Below, one piece after another: positions 51,620 to 61,610 of a stretch of 64,000 nucleotides of DNA. The notes under the pieces were generated by a model that saw nothing but the letters and a program-made list of their open reading frames with translations, was not told the DNA's origin and ran no database searches. A program made the translations under genes and the position numbers. Origin of the DNA: Bacteroidia bacterium (GTDB lineage Bacteria; Bacteroidota; Bacteroidia; UKL13-3); contig JAIBAK010000001.1 of the NCBI GenBank assembly GCA_019695215.1, positions 97,212 to 161,211 on the forward strand, given 5' to 3'. Each line of letters opens with the position of its first letter. Position 1 is the first letter of the stretch.

Positions 51620-52300
51620 TTATTTCTTTGTGTGTTTAGTGAGAACTTCGTCAATCATTCCGTAGGTTTTTGCTTCTTCCGCAATCATCCAGTAGTCGCG
51701 ATCCGAATCTTTCCATACTTTGTCAAAAGGCTGCCCGCTGTGGTTAGCAATAATTTCGTAAAGTTCTTTTTTCAGTTTTTCAATTTCACGGTAAGTGATT
51801 TCGATATCCGAAGCTTGTCCCTGTGCCCCGCCCATTGGCTGATGAATCATTACACGGGCATGTTTAAGAGCCGTGCGTTTGCCTTTTGCTCCGGCACACA
51901 ACAAAACTGCAGCCATTGAGGCGGCCATGCTGGTGCAAATGGTAGCCACATCCGGGCTTACCCATTGCATGGTGTCGTAAATACCTAAGCCGGCATACAC
52001 CGAACCTCCCGGACTGTTAATGTATAATTGGATGTCTCTTTTAGCATCCATCGACTCTAAAAAGAGAAGTTGTGCCTGAATAATATTGGCGAAATAATCA
52101 TCTACCTGAGTTCCAAGAAAGATAATGCGGTCGGCCATTAAACGGGAGAAAACGTCAATTTCCCTGAAGTTCATGGGGCGTTCTTCAATCACCGTTCTGG
52201 TCATATCTTTCACCGAACTTTTAATATATGACTCCACTTTTAAACTGCTTATGCCAAGGTGTTGGGTGGCATATTTTCTGAATTCAATTCCGTCATTCAT
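51620..52300 (-). CDS. clpP: ATP-dependent Clp protease proteolytic subunit
   Basis: 226-aa serine protease that forms the degradation chamber with ClpX. Catalytic triad: Ser128 ([12 protein letters not shown]), His153 ([10 protein letters not shown]) and Asp202 ([13 protein letters not shown]). The N-terminal ~40 residues are longer than in E. coli, where a propeptide is removed. Between tig (122 bp) and clpX. Confidence 0.98.
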   Translation of the reverse strand: MNDGIEFRKYATQHLGISSLKVESYIKSSVKDMTRTVIEERPMNFREIDVFSRLMADRIIFLGTQVDDYFANIIQAQLLFLESMDAKRDIQLYINSPGGSVYAGLGIYDTMQWVSPDVATICTSMAASMAAVLLCAGAKGKRTALKHARVMIHQPMGGAQGQASDIEITYREIEKLKKELYEIIANHSGQPFDKVWKDSDRDYWMIAEEAKTYGMIDEVLTKHTKK

Positions 52301-52422
52301 ACGATGTAAATTTTTGATAAGATTTTACGAGTATAGTCAATTTCAATACCATTACAAAACACCCCGCATTTTGTCAGGTATTTACAGGCTTAAATTAAAA
52401 CGCGTTTATCGGTTTCTGCTGA

Positions 52423-53862
52423 TTAGTGACTATGAGCTCCTTCGTGGCTGTGTTCGTGTTCATGCTCGCTGTCATGAGCATGTTCATGTTGCTGGTGATG
52501 ACGGTCGCTGTGTTCTTTCATTTTCTTGAAAAAATCATCAATCGGAAGTTCTTTTTCTTCTATGGTAACCATGTTTTTAAGCGCATTGATTACTTTGGTT
52601 TCAATGGCCATATTCAACATACGGGAGCGGTAGTTTTGATCTTTTAATTGTTCTTTGGCATAGGTCTCCAGGTAATCGCTTACCGGAATATTCATATTAT
52701 AGCCAAAAAACATGCGTTTGGTATAATTTACCGAAGCATTCAGTAAATCCTGGTCTTCTATTTTTAATTCCTGATCTGCAATTACTTTTTCCTGAAAAAG
52801 GGTTGAGCGCAGGTATTTCGCTTCAGGAGCATATTTGCTGTCTACATTTTCAGCCGTAAACTTATCGGGATGACGGTCCATCAGCCAGCGTTTTAAGAAT
52901 GAATCCGGCAACGAAACAGGATGTTTTGCCAGCAAGGTGTCAAACAATTCATGTTCTAAGGCATGATCGGCCTCTGATGCATAAAACTGCTTTAATTCTT
53001 CTTTTACTTTAGCTCTGAATTCTGCTTCGGTTTTAACGGCATTTTCGCCATATACTTTATCAAAAAATTCCTGATTCATTTCGGCAGGTTCCTGCCGCTT
53101 GATTTCTTTAACTTCAAAACGGAAAGTTTTGTGTAAATCACTTACAGTTTCTTTGCTTATTTTTAAAACGGTTGAAATTTCGGTGGCGTTGTGATCAAAC
53201 ACTTCAAAAATATCTGCGGTTACAACTGCACCGGCTTTTTGTCCGATAAATGCATTTTGGGTGGCCTCGTGCTTTATGGCCGAAAGAAGAATCGGGAACT
53301 CGGCCTGAACACCACCTTCTAAAACAGTTCCTTCGTCCGTTAATTCTTTAGCCTCCACTGTAAGCATGTCGTTTGCCTCAGCAATTTCTGTGTTAACCTG
53401 ATTTCCGTAGCGTTGTCTTGAGCGTTCTACTTCTTTTGAAACAAGGTCTTCGTCAATTGCCGGAACGTGTTTTACAAAATAATCGTTCTTGGAAATGTTC
53501 AGGTCAAATTTTGGAGAAAGGCCAATGTCAAAACGGAATTTAAAATCTTCGGTTACGGTCCAATCATAATTCTCGTTATCGGTACTTAATACCGGCTGAC
53601 CCAAAACCTCAAGTGCATTTTCCTTGAGGTAGTTATTCAGAGCTTCCGATGTAAAATTATTCACTTCGTCAACTAACACAGCTGAGCCATACATTTTTTG
53701 TATCATTCCCATTGGGGCTTTTCCGGGTCTGAAACCGGGGATATTTGCCCGTTTCTGGTAATTTTTCAAAGCCTTTTCAACTCTGGGAGCATAATCAGTT
53801 TTGGCTACGTTTACGGTAATTACCGCGTTCAGATCGTCTTTGTGGTCAATAGAGATGTTCAC
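52423..53862 (-). CDS. tig: Trigger factor with histidine-rich tail
   Basis: 479-aa ribosome-bound chaperone for nascent chains. The ribosome-binding loop is IPGFRPGKAPMGMIQ near residues 41-55; a degenerate PPIase-like middle domain and the helical C-terminal arms follow. The last ~32 residues are unusual: 12 histidines in 29 residues (HDSEHEHEHSHEGAHSH at the end), resembling the metal-binding tail of SlyD. Upstream gene of the tig-clpP-clpX set. Confidence 0.93.
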   Translation of the reverse strand: MNISIDHKDDLNAVITVNVAKTDYAPRVEKALKNYQKRANIPGFRPGKAPMGMIQKMYGSAVLVDEVNNFTSEALNNYLKENALEVLGQPVLSTDNENYDWTVTEDFKFRFDIGLSPKFDLNISKNDYFVKHVPAIDEDLVSKEVERSRQRYGNQVNTEIAEANDMLTVEAKELTDEGTVLEGGVQAEFPILLSAIKHEATQNAFIGQKAGAVVTADIFEVFDHNATEISTVLKISKETVSDLHKTFRFEVKEIKRQEPAEMNQEFFDKVYGENAVKTEAEFRAKVKEELKQFYASEADHALEHELFDTLLAKHPVSLPDSFLKRWLMDRHPDKFTAENVDSKYAPEAKYLRSTLFQEKVIADQELKIEDQDLLNASVNYTKRMFFGYNMNIPVSDYLETYAKEQLKDQNYRSRMLNMAIETKVINALKNMVTIEEKELPIDDFFKKMKEHSDRHHQQHEHAHDSEHEHEHSHEGAHSH

Positions 53863-53900
53863 TGAATGTGTTGTTTATAGTATTGAGAATAAGTTAAAAG

Positions 53901-53982
53901 TGCGCACGGAGGGACTCGAACCCCCACGCCTTTCGGCACCAGATCCTAAGTCTGGCACGGCTACCAATTACGCCACGTGCGC
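53901..53982 (-). tRNA. tRNA-Leu (anticodon UAG)
   Basis: 82-nt class II tRNA read leftward. Acceptor GCGCACG pairs with CGTGCGC; the anticodon stem CCAGA/TCTGG closes loop CTTAGGA with anticodon TAG; a long variable arm (TGCCGAAAGGCGT region) and the T arm GGGGGTTCGAGTCCCTC follow. Discriminator A; CCA is not encoded. Reads CUA, and by wobble other CUN codons. It lies between tig and relA/spoT. Confidence 0.95.
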
Positions 53983-54046
53983 GAGAAAGAGCGGCAAAGG
54001 TACACCGATGTGGATGAATTCCAAACTCCACGGCTTGTAAAAACAT

Positions 54047-54054
54047 TAAATTTG
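54047..54054 (+). promoter_or_regulatory. Candidate promoter -7 box for relA/spoT
   Basis: TAAATTTG matches TAnnTTTG and lies 18 bp before the ATG at 54073. No TTTG at the -33 distance. It supports the ATG at 54073 as the true start. Confidence 0.45.
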
Positions 54055-54072
54055 CCACAAGAAGCGAAAAAA

Positions 54073-56295
54073 ATGCACCCAACCATTGATGTAGAGCTGG
54101 AAAACAAAGAGATAGTTAAACGCTACCGCCATTTACTGCGATCGTGCCGCAGGTTATTAGAAAGAGGTGACAAGAAAAAAATAAGGGAAGCTTTTGAATT
54201 GGCTATGGTTGCCCACAAGGGTATGCGCAGAAAATCAGGCGAGCCTTATATCTTTCATCCGCTGGCAGTGGCTCAGATTGCTACCGAAGAAATAGGTCTT
54301 GGCCCCACCTCGGTGGTATGTGCTTTACTGCATGATGTGGTAGAAGACACACATATAACTCTTGATGATATCAAACATCAGTTTGGTGATAAAGTAGCTC
54401 AGATTATTGACGGGCTCACAAAAATATCCACTGTTTTTGATACGGAAACCAGTTCACTTCAGGCCGAGAATTTTAGAAAAATGCTGCTCACTCTTTCAGA
54501 TGATGTACGGGTGATTTTGATAAAACTGGCCGACAGGTTACATAATATGCGTACGCTGGGTTCCATGTCGCGCAAAAATCAGTTAAAAATTGCATCTGAA
54601 ACCAAATATATCTACGCTCCGCTGGCACACAGGCTGGGGTTATACGCTATTAAAACCGAGCTCGAAGACCTTGCACTGAAATATACGGAAGAAGAACAAT
54701 TTAAATTTATTGCCGATAAACTTCAGGAAACTAAAACGCAAAGAAATCGATACATTAAACAATTTACCGAACCGCTTATTGAAGAACTCAACCTGCAGGG
54801 GTTAAAATATGAAGTAAAGGGAAGACCCAAGTCTATTTACTCCATCTATAATAAAATGAAAAAACAAAACATCCCGTTTGAAGAGGTGTATGATTTGTTT
54901 GCCATTCGGGTAATTATAGATACTCCGTTAGACAAAGAAAAATCTGACTGCTGGAAGGTTTATTCAATTGTTACCGATCATTACAGGCCAAACCCCGACA
55001 GGTTGAGAGACTGGGTTTCCACTCCCAAATCAAACGGGTATGAATCTCTTCACACTACTGTTATGGGGCCACAGGGGCGTTGGGTAGAAGTTCAGATTCG
55101 TACGCGCAGAATGGACGAAATTGCCGAGAAGGGTTTTGCTGCACACTGGAAATATAAAGATAACGGGGCACCTACTACAAACGATTTGGAACGGTGGCTG
55201 GCTCAGGTACGTGAGATTCTTGAAAATCCGGATTCTAACGCACTCGATTTTCTGGATGATTTTAAACTGAACCTTTTTGCCGAGGAAGTTTTTGTGTTTA
55301 CACCTAAAGGAGAATTGAGAAAACTGCCGGCCAATGCCACAGCCCTCGATTTTGCCTTTGATATCCATACTTCTGTTGGGTCAAAATGTATAGGAGCTAA
55401 GTTAAATAACAAATTGGTTCCTATCAATCATAAGCTGTCAAACGGAGATCAGGTAGAAATAATAACTTCCAATAAACAAAAACCAAACGAAGACTGGCTT
55501 TCGTTTGTAGTAACTGCCAAGGCCAAATCAAAAATTAAAGATTTTTTAAAGGAAGAAAAGAAAAAAATTGCCGAAGACGGTAAGGAAATTCTTGAGCGGA
55601 AATTTCATCACCAAAAAGTGGAGTTTAATTCAGAGAATATAAACCATGTGTTGGCTTTTTTTAAACTTAAAGCAGCTCTTGATTTATACTACCTTATTGC
55701 CACCGAAAAAATCAGAAAGCAGGATATTGATGTGGTCGCAATTCTCGCTCATGCAACGGAAAAAAAACAGGCAAATATTGCCATAGGCGAACCTGCCGCA
55801 GGCAAGAAAAAAGCTGGCATCAGCGAGCTGAAAGAAGACACGATAATAATCGGGGAAGATTACGATTTTGATTATTCAACAGCTAAATGCTGTAATCCTA
55901 TTCCTGGCGATGATATATTTGGATTTATCACAGTGGGAGAGGGCATCAAAATTCATCGAACCAATTGTCCCAATGCTGTAGGACTTATGTCTAATTACGG
56001 CTATCGGATTCTTAAGGCCAAATGGAAAAATTCACCTATTAAAAGTTCTCAGGCTTTTCTTGCCGGAGTACAAATACAGGGGATTGACAGTGTTGGAATT
56101 ATCAGTACCATCACCGATATTATCTCAAAGGAACTGAAGGTGAATATGCAGTCTATAACAGTTGAATCGCACGAAGGCAAATTTGACGGAAGGATAATGC
56201 TGTTTATTTATGACACTTCACACTTAGAAGAGTTGATTAGTAAGTTAAAGGCATCCAATCAATTGATTCAGGTAAGCCGAATTGATGTGAATTAA
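54073..56295 (+). CDS. Bifunctional (p)ppGpp synthetase/hydrolase
   Basis: 740-aa RelA/SpoT homologue controlling the stringent response. HD hydrolase domain intact: His48, His62, His87-Asp88 (ALLHDVVEDTH), Glu91-Asp92. Synthetase domain: GRPKSIYSIYNKMKKQ with the RxK basic signature of bifunctional enzymes, and SLHTTVMGPQGRWVEVQIRT. TGS domain (FVFTPKGELRKLPANATALD), a zinc-finger-like TAKCCNPIPGDD stretch and a C-terminal ACT domain follow. The open frame reaches back to 53977 inside the tRNA, so ATG 54073 is used. First gene of a run with fur and purA. Confidence 0.97.
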   Translation: MHPTIDVELENKEIVKRYRHLLRSCRRLLERGDKKKIREAFELAMVAHKGMRRKSGEPYIFHPLAVAQIATEEIGLGPTSVVCALLHDVVEDTHITLDDIKHQFGDKVAQIIDGLTKISTVFDTETSSLQAENFRKMLLTLSDDVRVILIKLADRLHNMRTLGSMSRKNQLKIASETKYIYAPLAHRLGLYAIKTELEDLALKYTEEEQFKFIADKLQETKTQRNRYIKQFTEPLIEELNLQGLKYEVKGRPKSIYSIYNKMKKQNIPFEEVYDLFAIRVIIDTPLDKEKSDCWKVYSIVTDHYRPNPDRLRDWVSTPKSNGYESLHTTVMGPQGRWVEVQIRTRRMDEIAEKGFAAHWKYKDNGAPTTNDLERWLAQVREILENPDSNALDFLDDFKLNLFAEEVFVFTPKGELRKLPANATALDFAFDIHTSVGSKCIGAKLNNKLVPINHKLSNGDQVEIITSNKQKPNEDWLSFVVTAKAKSKIKDFLKEEKKKIAEDGKEILERKFHHQKVEFNSENINHVLAFFKLKAALDLYYLIATEKIRKQDIDVVAILAHATEKKQANIAIGEPAAGKKKAGISELKEDTIIIGEDYDFDYSTAKCCNPIPGDDIFGFITVGEGIKIHRTNCPNAVGLMSNYGYRILKAKWKNSPIKSSQAFLAGVQIQGIDSVGIISTITDIISKELKVNMQSITVESHEGKFDGRIMLFIYDTSHLEELISKLKASNQLIQVSRIDVN

Positions 56296-56337
56296 CCGCG
56301 CAATTCATAACTTGCGACCTTGTTTTAGCAGACCGAA

Positions 56338-56841
56338 ATGCACAAAAGCACAGAAACAGATAAAACCAAAGAAACAGTAAAGCGTCTTTTTACTGAGTAT
56401 CTTGAGCGAAATAAGCAACGTAAAACGCCCGAGCGTTTTGCTATACTCGATGAAATTTACTCTAAAAAGGAGCACTTCGATGTTGAAACGCTGTATGTGC
56501 AAATGAAGAACCGCAATTACCGGGTAAGCAGGGCTACCGTTTACAATACACTGGATTTATTACTCGATTGCGGATTGGTAATTAAACATCAGTTTGGAAA
56601 AAATATTGCCCAGTTTGAACGCGCCTACGGATACCGGCAGCACGATCACCTTATTTGTAATATTTGCGGAAAAGTAACCGAGTTTTGCGACCCCCGCATT
56701 CAGCAAATTCAAACAATGATGGGCGATTTGCTTCAGTTTAATGTAACTAATCATTCGCTCAATTTGTATGGTTCTCCCAAAATAGATAAAGATGGTAAAT
56801 GTATGAGCTGCCACAAGCAGGTGAATATTGGAAAAGAATAG
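56338..56841 (+). CDS. Fur family transcriptional regulator
   Basis: 167-aa metal- or peroxide-responsive repressor. Winged helix: [25 protein letters not shown] and [19 protein letters not shown]. Metal site: [17 protein letters not shown] plus CMSCHKQ, giving the two CxxC pairs of the structural zinc. Fur, PerR and Zur cannot be told apart safely here. 6 bp before purA, so co-transcribed. Confidence 0.94.
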   Translation: MHKSTETDKTKETVKRLFTEYLERNKQRKTPERFAILDEIYSKKEHFDVETLYVQMKNRNYRVSRATVYNTLDLLLDCGLVIKHQFGKNIAQFERAYGYRQHDHLICNICGKVTEFCDPRIQQIQTMMGDLLQFNVTNHSLNLYGSPKIDKDGKCMSCHKQVNIGKE

Positions 56842-56847
56842 ATATAT

Positions 56848-58131
56848 ATGGTTGATGTACTTTTAGGTTTACAATGGGGGGATGAAGGCAAAGGGAAAAT
56901 TGCCGATTTTATCACACCCCGGTATGATATAGTTGCCCGTTTTCAGGGAGGGCCAAATGCAGGTCACTCACTTGAGATTAACGGGATGAAACACGTGCTA
57001 AATACAATTCCATCCGGAATTTTTCATCCCAATTGCATTAATCTTATAGGTAGCGGAGTGGTTATTGACCCGGTAAAACTTCAGGATGAGATTTCAAAAT
57101 TATATCCATTAGGAGTTGATGTAAAGAAGAACCTGTTTCTTTCAAAAAGGGCACACCTTATTTTGCCAACGCATCGCCTGCTGGATGCAGCATCAGAGCA
57201 ATCAAAAGGAGAAAATAAGATTGGGTCTACTCTCAGGGGAATAAGTCCTTCTTATCAGGATAAAACTGGCCGTTCAGGCATTAGGGTAGGGGATATGAAT
57301 CTGGCTACGTTCAAAAATAAATATGAAGAAGTAAAGCAGCGTCATCTTTCATTGCTCAGGTTCTATGAGTTCGACCTGGGTGCTTCAAACCTTCAGCAAT
57401 TAGAAGAAGATTGGTTTAATGCAATAGATTATTTAAGGGAGTATGTTCAGGTTGATAGTGAATATTACATCAATGAGGCTATGCTGTCGGGCAAAAAAAT
57501 TCTGGCCGAAGGAGCGCAGGGAAGTATGCTTGATATTGATTTTGGGACTTATCCGTTTGTTACCTCTTCCAATACCATTACGGCAGGTGCCTGTACCGGG
57601 TTAGGTTTAGCTCCTCGTCATATCGATAAGGTATATGGCATTTTTAAAGCTTATTGCACCCGGGTAGGCGGTGGGCCTTTCCCCTCAGAGCTCAATGATG
57701 CAACCGGAGAACTTATTCGGAAAAAGGGACATGAATTTGGAGCCACTACCGGACGGCCGCGAAGAACAGGATGGATTGATTTGGTGGCGTTAAAATATGC
57801 CATCATGCTCAATGGAGTTACTCACGTATTTATTACCAAATCCGATGTATTATCCGGGTTCTCCGAGATAAAAGCCTGCGACAGATACTCATTGCACGGG
57901 AAAGCGCTTTCCGGTGTTCCTTTTGAACTGAATGATGAAAGCCTTACTCCGTTATATAAATCATTTAAAGGATGGGACGAGGATCTTACAAAAGCTAAAA
58001 AAGAGAGTGACTTGCCTGAAAATTTCACCGATTACATTACTTACCTCGAAAAGGAGTTAGGGGTTCCGGTAAGTATTATTTCAGTTGGTCCGGATAGGGA
58101 TCAAACAATCATCAGGAAAGAATTCAAATAA
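56848..58131 (+). CDS. purA: Adenylosuccinate synthase
   Basis: 427-aa enzyme of AMP synthesis: IMP + aspartate + GTP to adenylosuccinate. GLQWGDEGKGKIADF with catalytic Asp12, FQGGPNAGHSL with the catalytic histidine, TRVGGGPFPSEL and GATTGRPRRTGW are all present. Ends at a strong terminator. Confidence 0.98.
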   Translation: MVDVLLGLQWGDEGKGKIADFITPRYDIVARFQGGPNAGHSLEINGMKHVLNTIPSGIFHPNCINLIGSGVVIDPVKLQDEISKLYPLGVDVKKNLFLSKRAHLILPTHRLLDAASEQSKGENKIGSTLRGISPSYQDKTGRSGIRVGDMNLATFKNKYEEVKQRHLSLLRFYEFDLGASNLQQLEEDWFNAIDYLREYVQVDSEYYINEAMLSGKKILAEGAQGSMLDIDFGTYPFVTSSNTITAGACTGLGLAPRHIDKVYGIFKAYCTRVGGGPFPSELNDATGELIRKKGHEFGATTGRPRRTGWIDLVALKYAIMLNGVTHVFITKSDVLSGFSEIKACDRYSLHGKALSGVPFELNDESLTPLYKSFKGWDEDLTKAKKESDLPENFTDYITYLEKELGVPVSIISVGPDRDQTIIRKEFK

Positions 58132-58151
58132 AAGGAGTTCCGGAGACATAC

Positions 58152-58193
58152 AAAAAGAAAACCCCGCTATTGCAATAGCGGGGTTTTCTTTTT
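58152..58193. terminator. Bidirectional intrinsic terminator between purA and gldN
   Basis: A perfect palindrome of two 20-bp arms around GC: AAAAAGAAAACCCCGCTATT and its complement. The GC-rich core (ACCCCGCTAT) and the T-runs on both strands fit termination of purA (plus) and of the gldKLMN operon (minus), whose last stop is at 58211. Confidence 0.95.
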
Positions 58194-58210
58194 ATGCGAA
58201 ATTCGATGTC

Positions 58211-59104
58211 TTAATATTCCCAAAGGTCATGCTCAAAAATGAAAAGCTCCTGTTTAATCCTGTCGGCTTCAAGTAAAGCTGCAAGATTGTCTTTTTCGTA
58301 TTCAGGCATATTCTTAATGTAGTAGTCGTACATATTTGATTCCTTAATGATATAGCTTGAGAACAAACGGTTTTCAAACCAGTCATCGTAGGTTAAACGC
58401 ATAGCATCATTAAAGCGATTGTAAAGTTGCTCATTCACCAAAACCTCTCTCAATTCAGAGTATTTAATGGTAAAAAGCGGATAAACTTCACCGGTAGCGT
58501 CACCATTAACCAAAAGGTCGGCAATAGGGGTGATAGCAATAATACGGGTAATAATTTTTCCGTGATTTTTATCAAAAACCCATTCTTCCATTACCCTGAA
58601 TTTTTGAACAGTTGACCATCTTCTCGGCTCATCAATAGTTACAGTTTTGGTGATAGCCGTAGTAGGATCAAAAGTTGGTAATAAGATATCTGGATTCTGG
58701 GCACTGTCAATTACTTCACTTTGAGTTTGTATAGATGCTCTTTTAGATGCCTCTTCGGGAGTTAAAGGAGTGACCATGGAGTCAGGGTCTGCATACACAT
58801 GAAGTTGCCCGCTACGTGCATATTTCAGCACAATATCGGCAAATGCATTCCTTGGCCAGGTCATTACCTTATTGTTCTTTTCACGCAGGTCAATAATTCT
58901 CCAAACCCGCTTTCTGTAAATCGCGTCAGCTTCTCTTAAAAACGGCCATTGTACAACCATTCCTTCAGGGAATCTGTTTTCGTTGTAAAGAACATTTTCC
59001 GAATAAGGCTGTTGTTGCTGAGGTTCGTTTTGAGCAACAGAAACCATGGGGACAATGTTCAGAAACAGGAGAAATCCGGAGAGTCTTTTGATAGTGCGTA
59101 TCAT
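58211..59104 (-). CDS. gldN: Type IX secretion system ring protein GldN/PorN
   Basis: 297-aa periplasmic protein that with GldK forms the large ring under the outer membrane in T9SS. Signal peptide about 1-24 (RLSGFLLFLNIVPMVSVAQ); body with MVVQWPFLREADAIYRKRVWR and LREKNNKVMTWPRN, typical of GldN. Last gene of the cluster; its ATG shares a base with the gldM stop. Confidence 0.95.
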   Translation of the reverse strand: MIRTIKRLSGFLLFLNIVPMVSVAQNEPQQQQPYSENVLYNENRFPEGMVVQWPFLREADAIYRKRVWRIIDLREKNNKVMTWPRNAFADIVLKYARSGQLHVYADPDSMVTPLTPEEASKRASIQTQSEVIDSAQNPDILLPTFDPTTAITKTVTIDEPRRWSTVQKFRVMEEWVFDKNHGKIITRIIAITPIADLLVNGDATGEVYPLFTIKYSELREVLVNEQLYNRFNDAMRLTYDDWFENRLFSSYIIKESNMYDYYIKNMPEYEKDNLAALLEADRIKQELFIFEHDLWEY

Positions 59105-60690
59105 TACTTTATTTTTAAAAGAATCGAAGATTTAATGTTAACCACCCCGATTTTGGTACCAATAGCGTCAGCTTTAATATTGCTTATGATAAGCATATCA
59201 CCTGCACGTGCACCGGTTACCCCATTGACAATATTAGTCGGAAGCGTTTGCCCCTGAACTCCGTTGGCAATGATAGGGTCGCCACCTTTACGGGTTAAAA
59301 TAGCATCGAATGAAAGTACTTTATAGCGAATTCCTTCAAAGGCAAAGTCAGCTAAATCGCACACCACGTATGGTAGGCCTTTGATTTCGCTAGGCGTAGC
59401 CGATGAGTTAATTATTTTACCAACCATTGGAGTAGGGCTTGGAACTTTCTTTACGCGATATTTTTTAGATTCTACACGTTTAACTGTTCCGTCCTTGCCT
59501 TTTACTGAAGCAACAATTTCTACTTCTTTTCCTCCGTCAACCTGTAAATTCCAATGTCCTTTTTGGCCGGCAATTGGTATCATTCTTCCACCAACACAGT
59601 TGGCAATAATTTGTTCAGGTGCACTACCGGGAACAGAAATAGCAATTGGATTATCGAGGCCAATATATACTACATTCATTTTTTCGGCAGAGATAGTAGC
59701 CATACCTTTAAATGCCGTATAAGTAAGTTCAGAAATTTTCTCTTCAACTGAACCATCAGGTTTACGAACATTTACAACTACTTTTAATTTCTGATCTCCT
59801 TCACTTCTTGGATTTGTTTTAAACAAACCTTTTCCATCTTTAACCGGAATAGAAGCACCATTCACAAACATTTCGTTGTTTTTCTTCGAATCGTAAGCTG
59901 CAAGATAAATCTCGGCTTCAAAGTCACCTCCAATTGGAATAACAGTACCTTTGGTAGGTACGGCTACTGCAATAGTTTGGTCAAACTTGATATCATCTTT
60001 ATTGATACCTTTTGCCAATAAATCGAGCACCTGTGATTCAGTGTTTTTACAGTCGTTTTTGATTTTTTCAATCATGGTTACAACTGCAGCCAAAGGAGCA
60101 TGTTCAAACATTTCTGATTCCCAGCTTTGTTTCTGACCTCCGTGTGACGGAGGTTCGGGGGTATATAAATCTGTTTTCACATCTTTTTGTTCAGCCGGAG
60201 AAAGAAGTTTTAGTAATGCCTCGCGGGTTGCATTTATTTTTTCTTTCAACTTCTTACTTTCAGCACCGCCATCTTTTTTAATAAAATGGAAAGCGTGCTT
60301 TTCGATATTATCCGGTTGGGCTAATTCTCTTTCAGCCTCGGGTAAGGCGTGATTATCTTCGTCATCTTTACGACCTTCTGCCTGCTTTACAAGCATGGTT
60401 TTGATGTTATCGAGATAATCGGTTAGTTCTTTAGATACTTTACGAGCTTGTTGTGCCTTTTCGTAGAAAGGGCGTGTTTTTTCAGCATTAATCGACATTT
60501 CCTTTTCCAGGGCTTTCATGGTCATGTTGTTTTTGTCGTCAATATTTTTGCCCGACTTCATCATGCTCACTTCCACCATGTGGAATGCTTTAAGGATGTC
60601 TTTTGATACGTTCAACGCGAGCAAAGCCGTCAACACGAGGTACATCATGTTGATCATCTTTTGCCGTGGTGGTAATTTGCCTCCTGCCAT
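59104..60690 (-). CDS. gldM: Type IX secretion/gliding motor protein GldM/PorM
   Basis: 528-aa motor component. One membrane helix near the N terminus (KMINMMYLVLTALLALNVS), a helical periplasmic domain, and beta-domains ending GVVNIKSSILLKIK. With GldL it converts proton-motive force to rotation and touches the GldK/N ring. In line with gldL (41 bp) and gldN. Confidence 0.96.
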   Translation of the reverse strand: MAGGKLPPRQKMINMMYLVLTALLALNVSKDILKAFHMVEVSMMKSGKNIDDKNNMTMKALEKEMSINAEKTRPFYEKAQQARKVSKELTDYLDNIKTMLVKQAEGRKDDEDNHALPEAERELAQPDNIEKHAFHFIKKDGGAESKKLKEKINATREALLKLLSPAEQKDVKTDLYTPEPPSHGGQKQSWESEMFEHAPLAAVVTMIEKIKNDCKNTESQVLDLLAKGINKDDIKFDQTIAVAVPTKGTVIPIGGDFEAEIYLAAYDSKKNNEMFVNGASIPVKDGKGLFKTNPRSEGDQKLKVVVNVRKPDGSVEEKISELTYTAFKGMATISAEKMNVVYIGLDNPIAISVPGSAPEQIIANCVGGRMIPIAGQKGHWNLQVDGGKEVEIVASVKGKDGTVKRVESKKYRVKKVPSPTPMVGKIINSSATPSEIKGLPYVVCDLADFAFEGIRYKVLSFDAILTRKGGDPIIANGVQGQTLPTNIVNGVTGARAGDMLIISNIKADAIGTKIGVVNIKSSILLKIK

Positions 60691-60731
60691 GTTCTGTTAA
60701 CTCCTTTGTTTAAATTGTTAAACTTATTAAA

Positions 60732-61532
60732 TTAACCTTTTACAACCATAGCGCTTAACATACCGCCATATACATTGTTGAGGCTTGTGAGGTTTTTAGA
60801 TAATTTATCCATTTCCTGTTTGAAGGTAACCGCTTGTTGTTCAGTTTCCGAAAGACTGCTGATAACACCTGAAAGATTACCAACAAATGAGTTGATGGTT
60901 TTAAGGTGATTATTTGATTCAGCAATCTCTAATTCATAAATTGAATTCAACTGAGCCAGATTTTTAGAAATTTTCTCCATCTGGTCACCGTATTCACGGG
61001 AATTAGAACTTGAAGCAGCCAACGTATTTAAAGCATCAACCGCACCTACATACGATGAATTAATTCCTTCAATTGACTTAGAGGCTTTTTGAACATTTGT
61101 TACATATTCGTTGGTGGCAACAGATGCACTCGAAAGATCGGTAAGGTTTGATACATTAGAACTTAAAGTTTGTAACCCGGTACCTAAACTGCTGATTAAT
61201 TCAGGGCTTACTTTGGCATCTTCGAGCATTTTGTCTAACTGCTGGCTTACTGAACCTTTATTTTTTGCTTCCAATTTGCTTACATCATAGTCTTCGGCCA
61301 GTTCAGGGTAAACACGCGACCAATCAACTTCTTCGTGAACAGGTTCAAAGGCAGAAATAATGAAAATGAGAGCTTCGGTTAAAAGTCCCACGGTCAGCAT
61401 CACATCCGCAATCTTCAAGTGAAGAATCTTTGCCCATGCACCAACAATTACCACAGCGGCACCAAGACCGTAAACTTTAGCCATTAACTTTTTAAACAAT
61501 AATGACTCTAAAAAACCTTTCTTTTGGCTCAT
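60732..61532 (-). CDS. gldL: Type IX secretion/gliding motor protein GldL/PorL
   Basis: 266-aa inner-membrane protein. Two helices at about 17-62 (KVYGLGAAVVIVGAWAKIL and DVMLTVGLLTEALIFIISAF); Glu at position 49 (LLTEALIF) lies within the second helix and is the candidate proton-carrying residue. The rest is a cytoplasmic coiled coil (YELEIAESNNHLKTINSFV). Between gldK and gldM. Confidence 0.95.
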   Translation of the reverse strand: MSQKKGFLESLLFKKLMAKVYGLGAAVVIVGAWAKILHLKIADVMLTVGLLTEALIFIISAFEPVHEEVDWSRVYPELAEDYDVSKLEAKNKGSVSQQLDKMLEDAKVSPELISSLGTGLQTLSSNVSNLTDLSSASVATNEYVTNVQKASKSIEGINSSYVGAVDALNTLAASSSNSREYGDQMEKISKNLAQLNSIYELEIAESNNHLKTINSFVGNLSGVISSLSETEQQAVTFKQEMDKLSKNLTSLNNVYGGMLSAMVVKG

Positions 61533-61610
61533 AATACTTTAAGTGAATTTAGGTATGTTAAACAATAATAAAATTAATAGTTCATGCTTAAGATTAAAGG
61601 TAAAAATTGA

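Noticed and set aside
52426..52647. Plus-strand frame opposite the end of tig encoding a very hydrophobic peptide
   Set aside because: It is the mirror of the histidine/glutamate codons of the trigger-factor tail (His codons read as Met/Val/Ala on the other strand); no promoter or separate support.
53977..54072. N-terminal extension of RelA/SpoT into the tRNA
   Set aside because: It would begin inside tRNA-Leu and bypass the promoter box at 54047; the ATG at 54073 is the sensible start.
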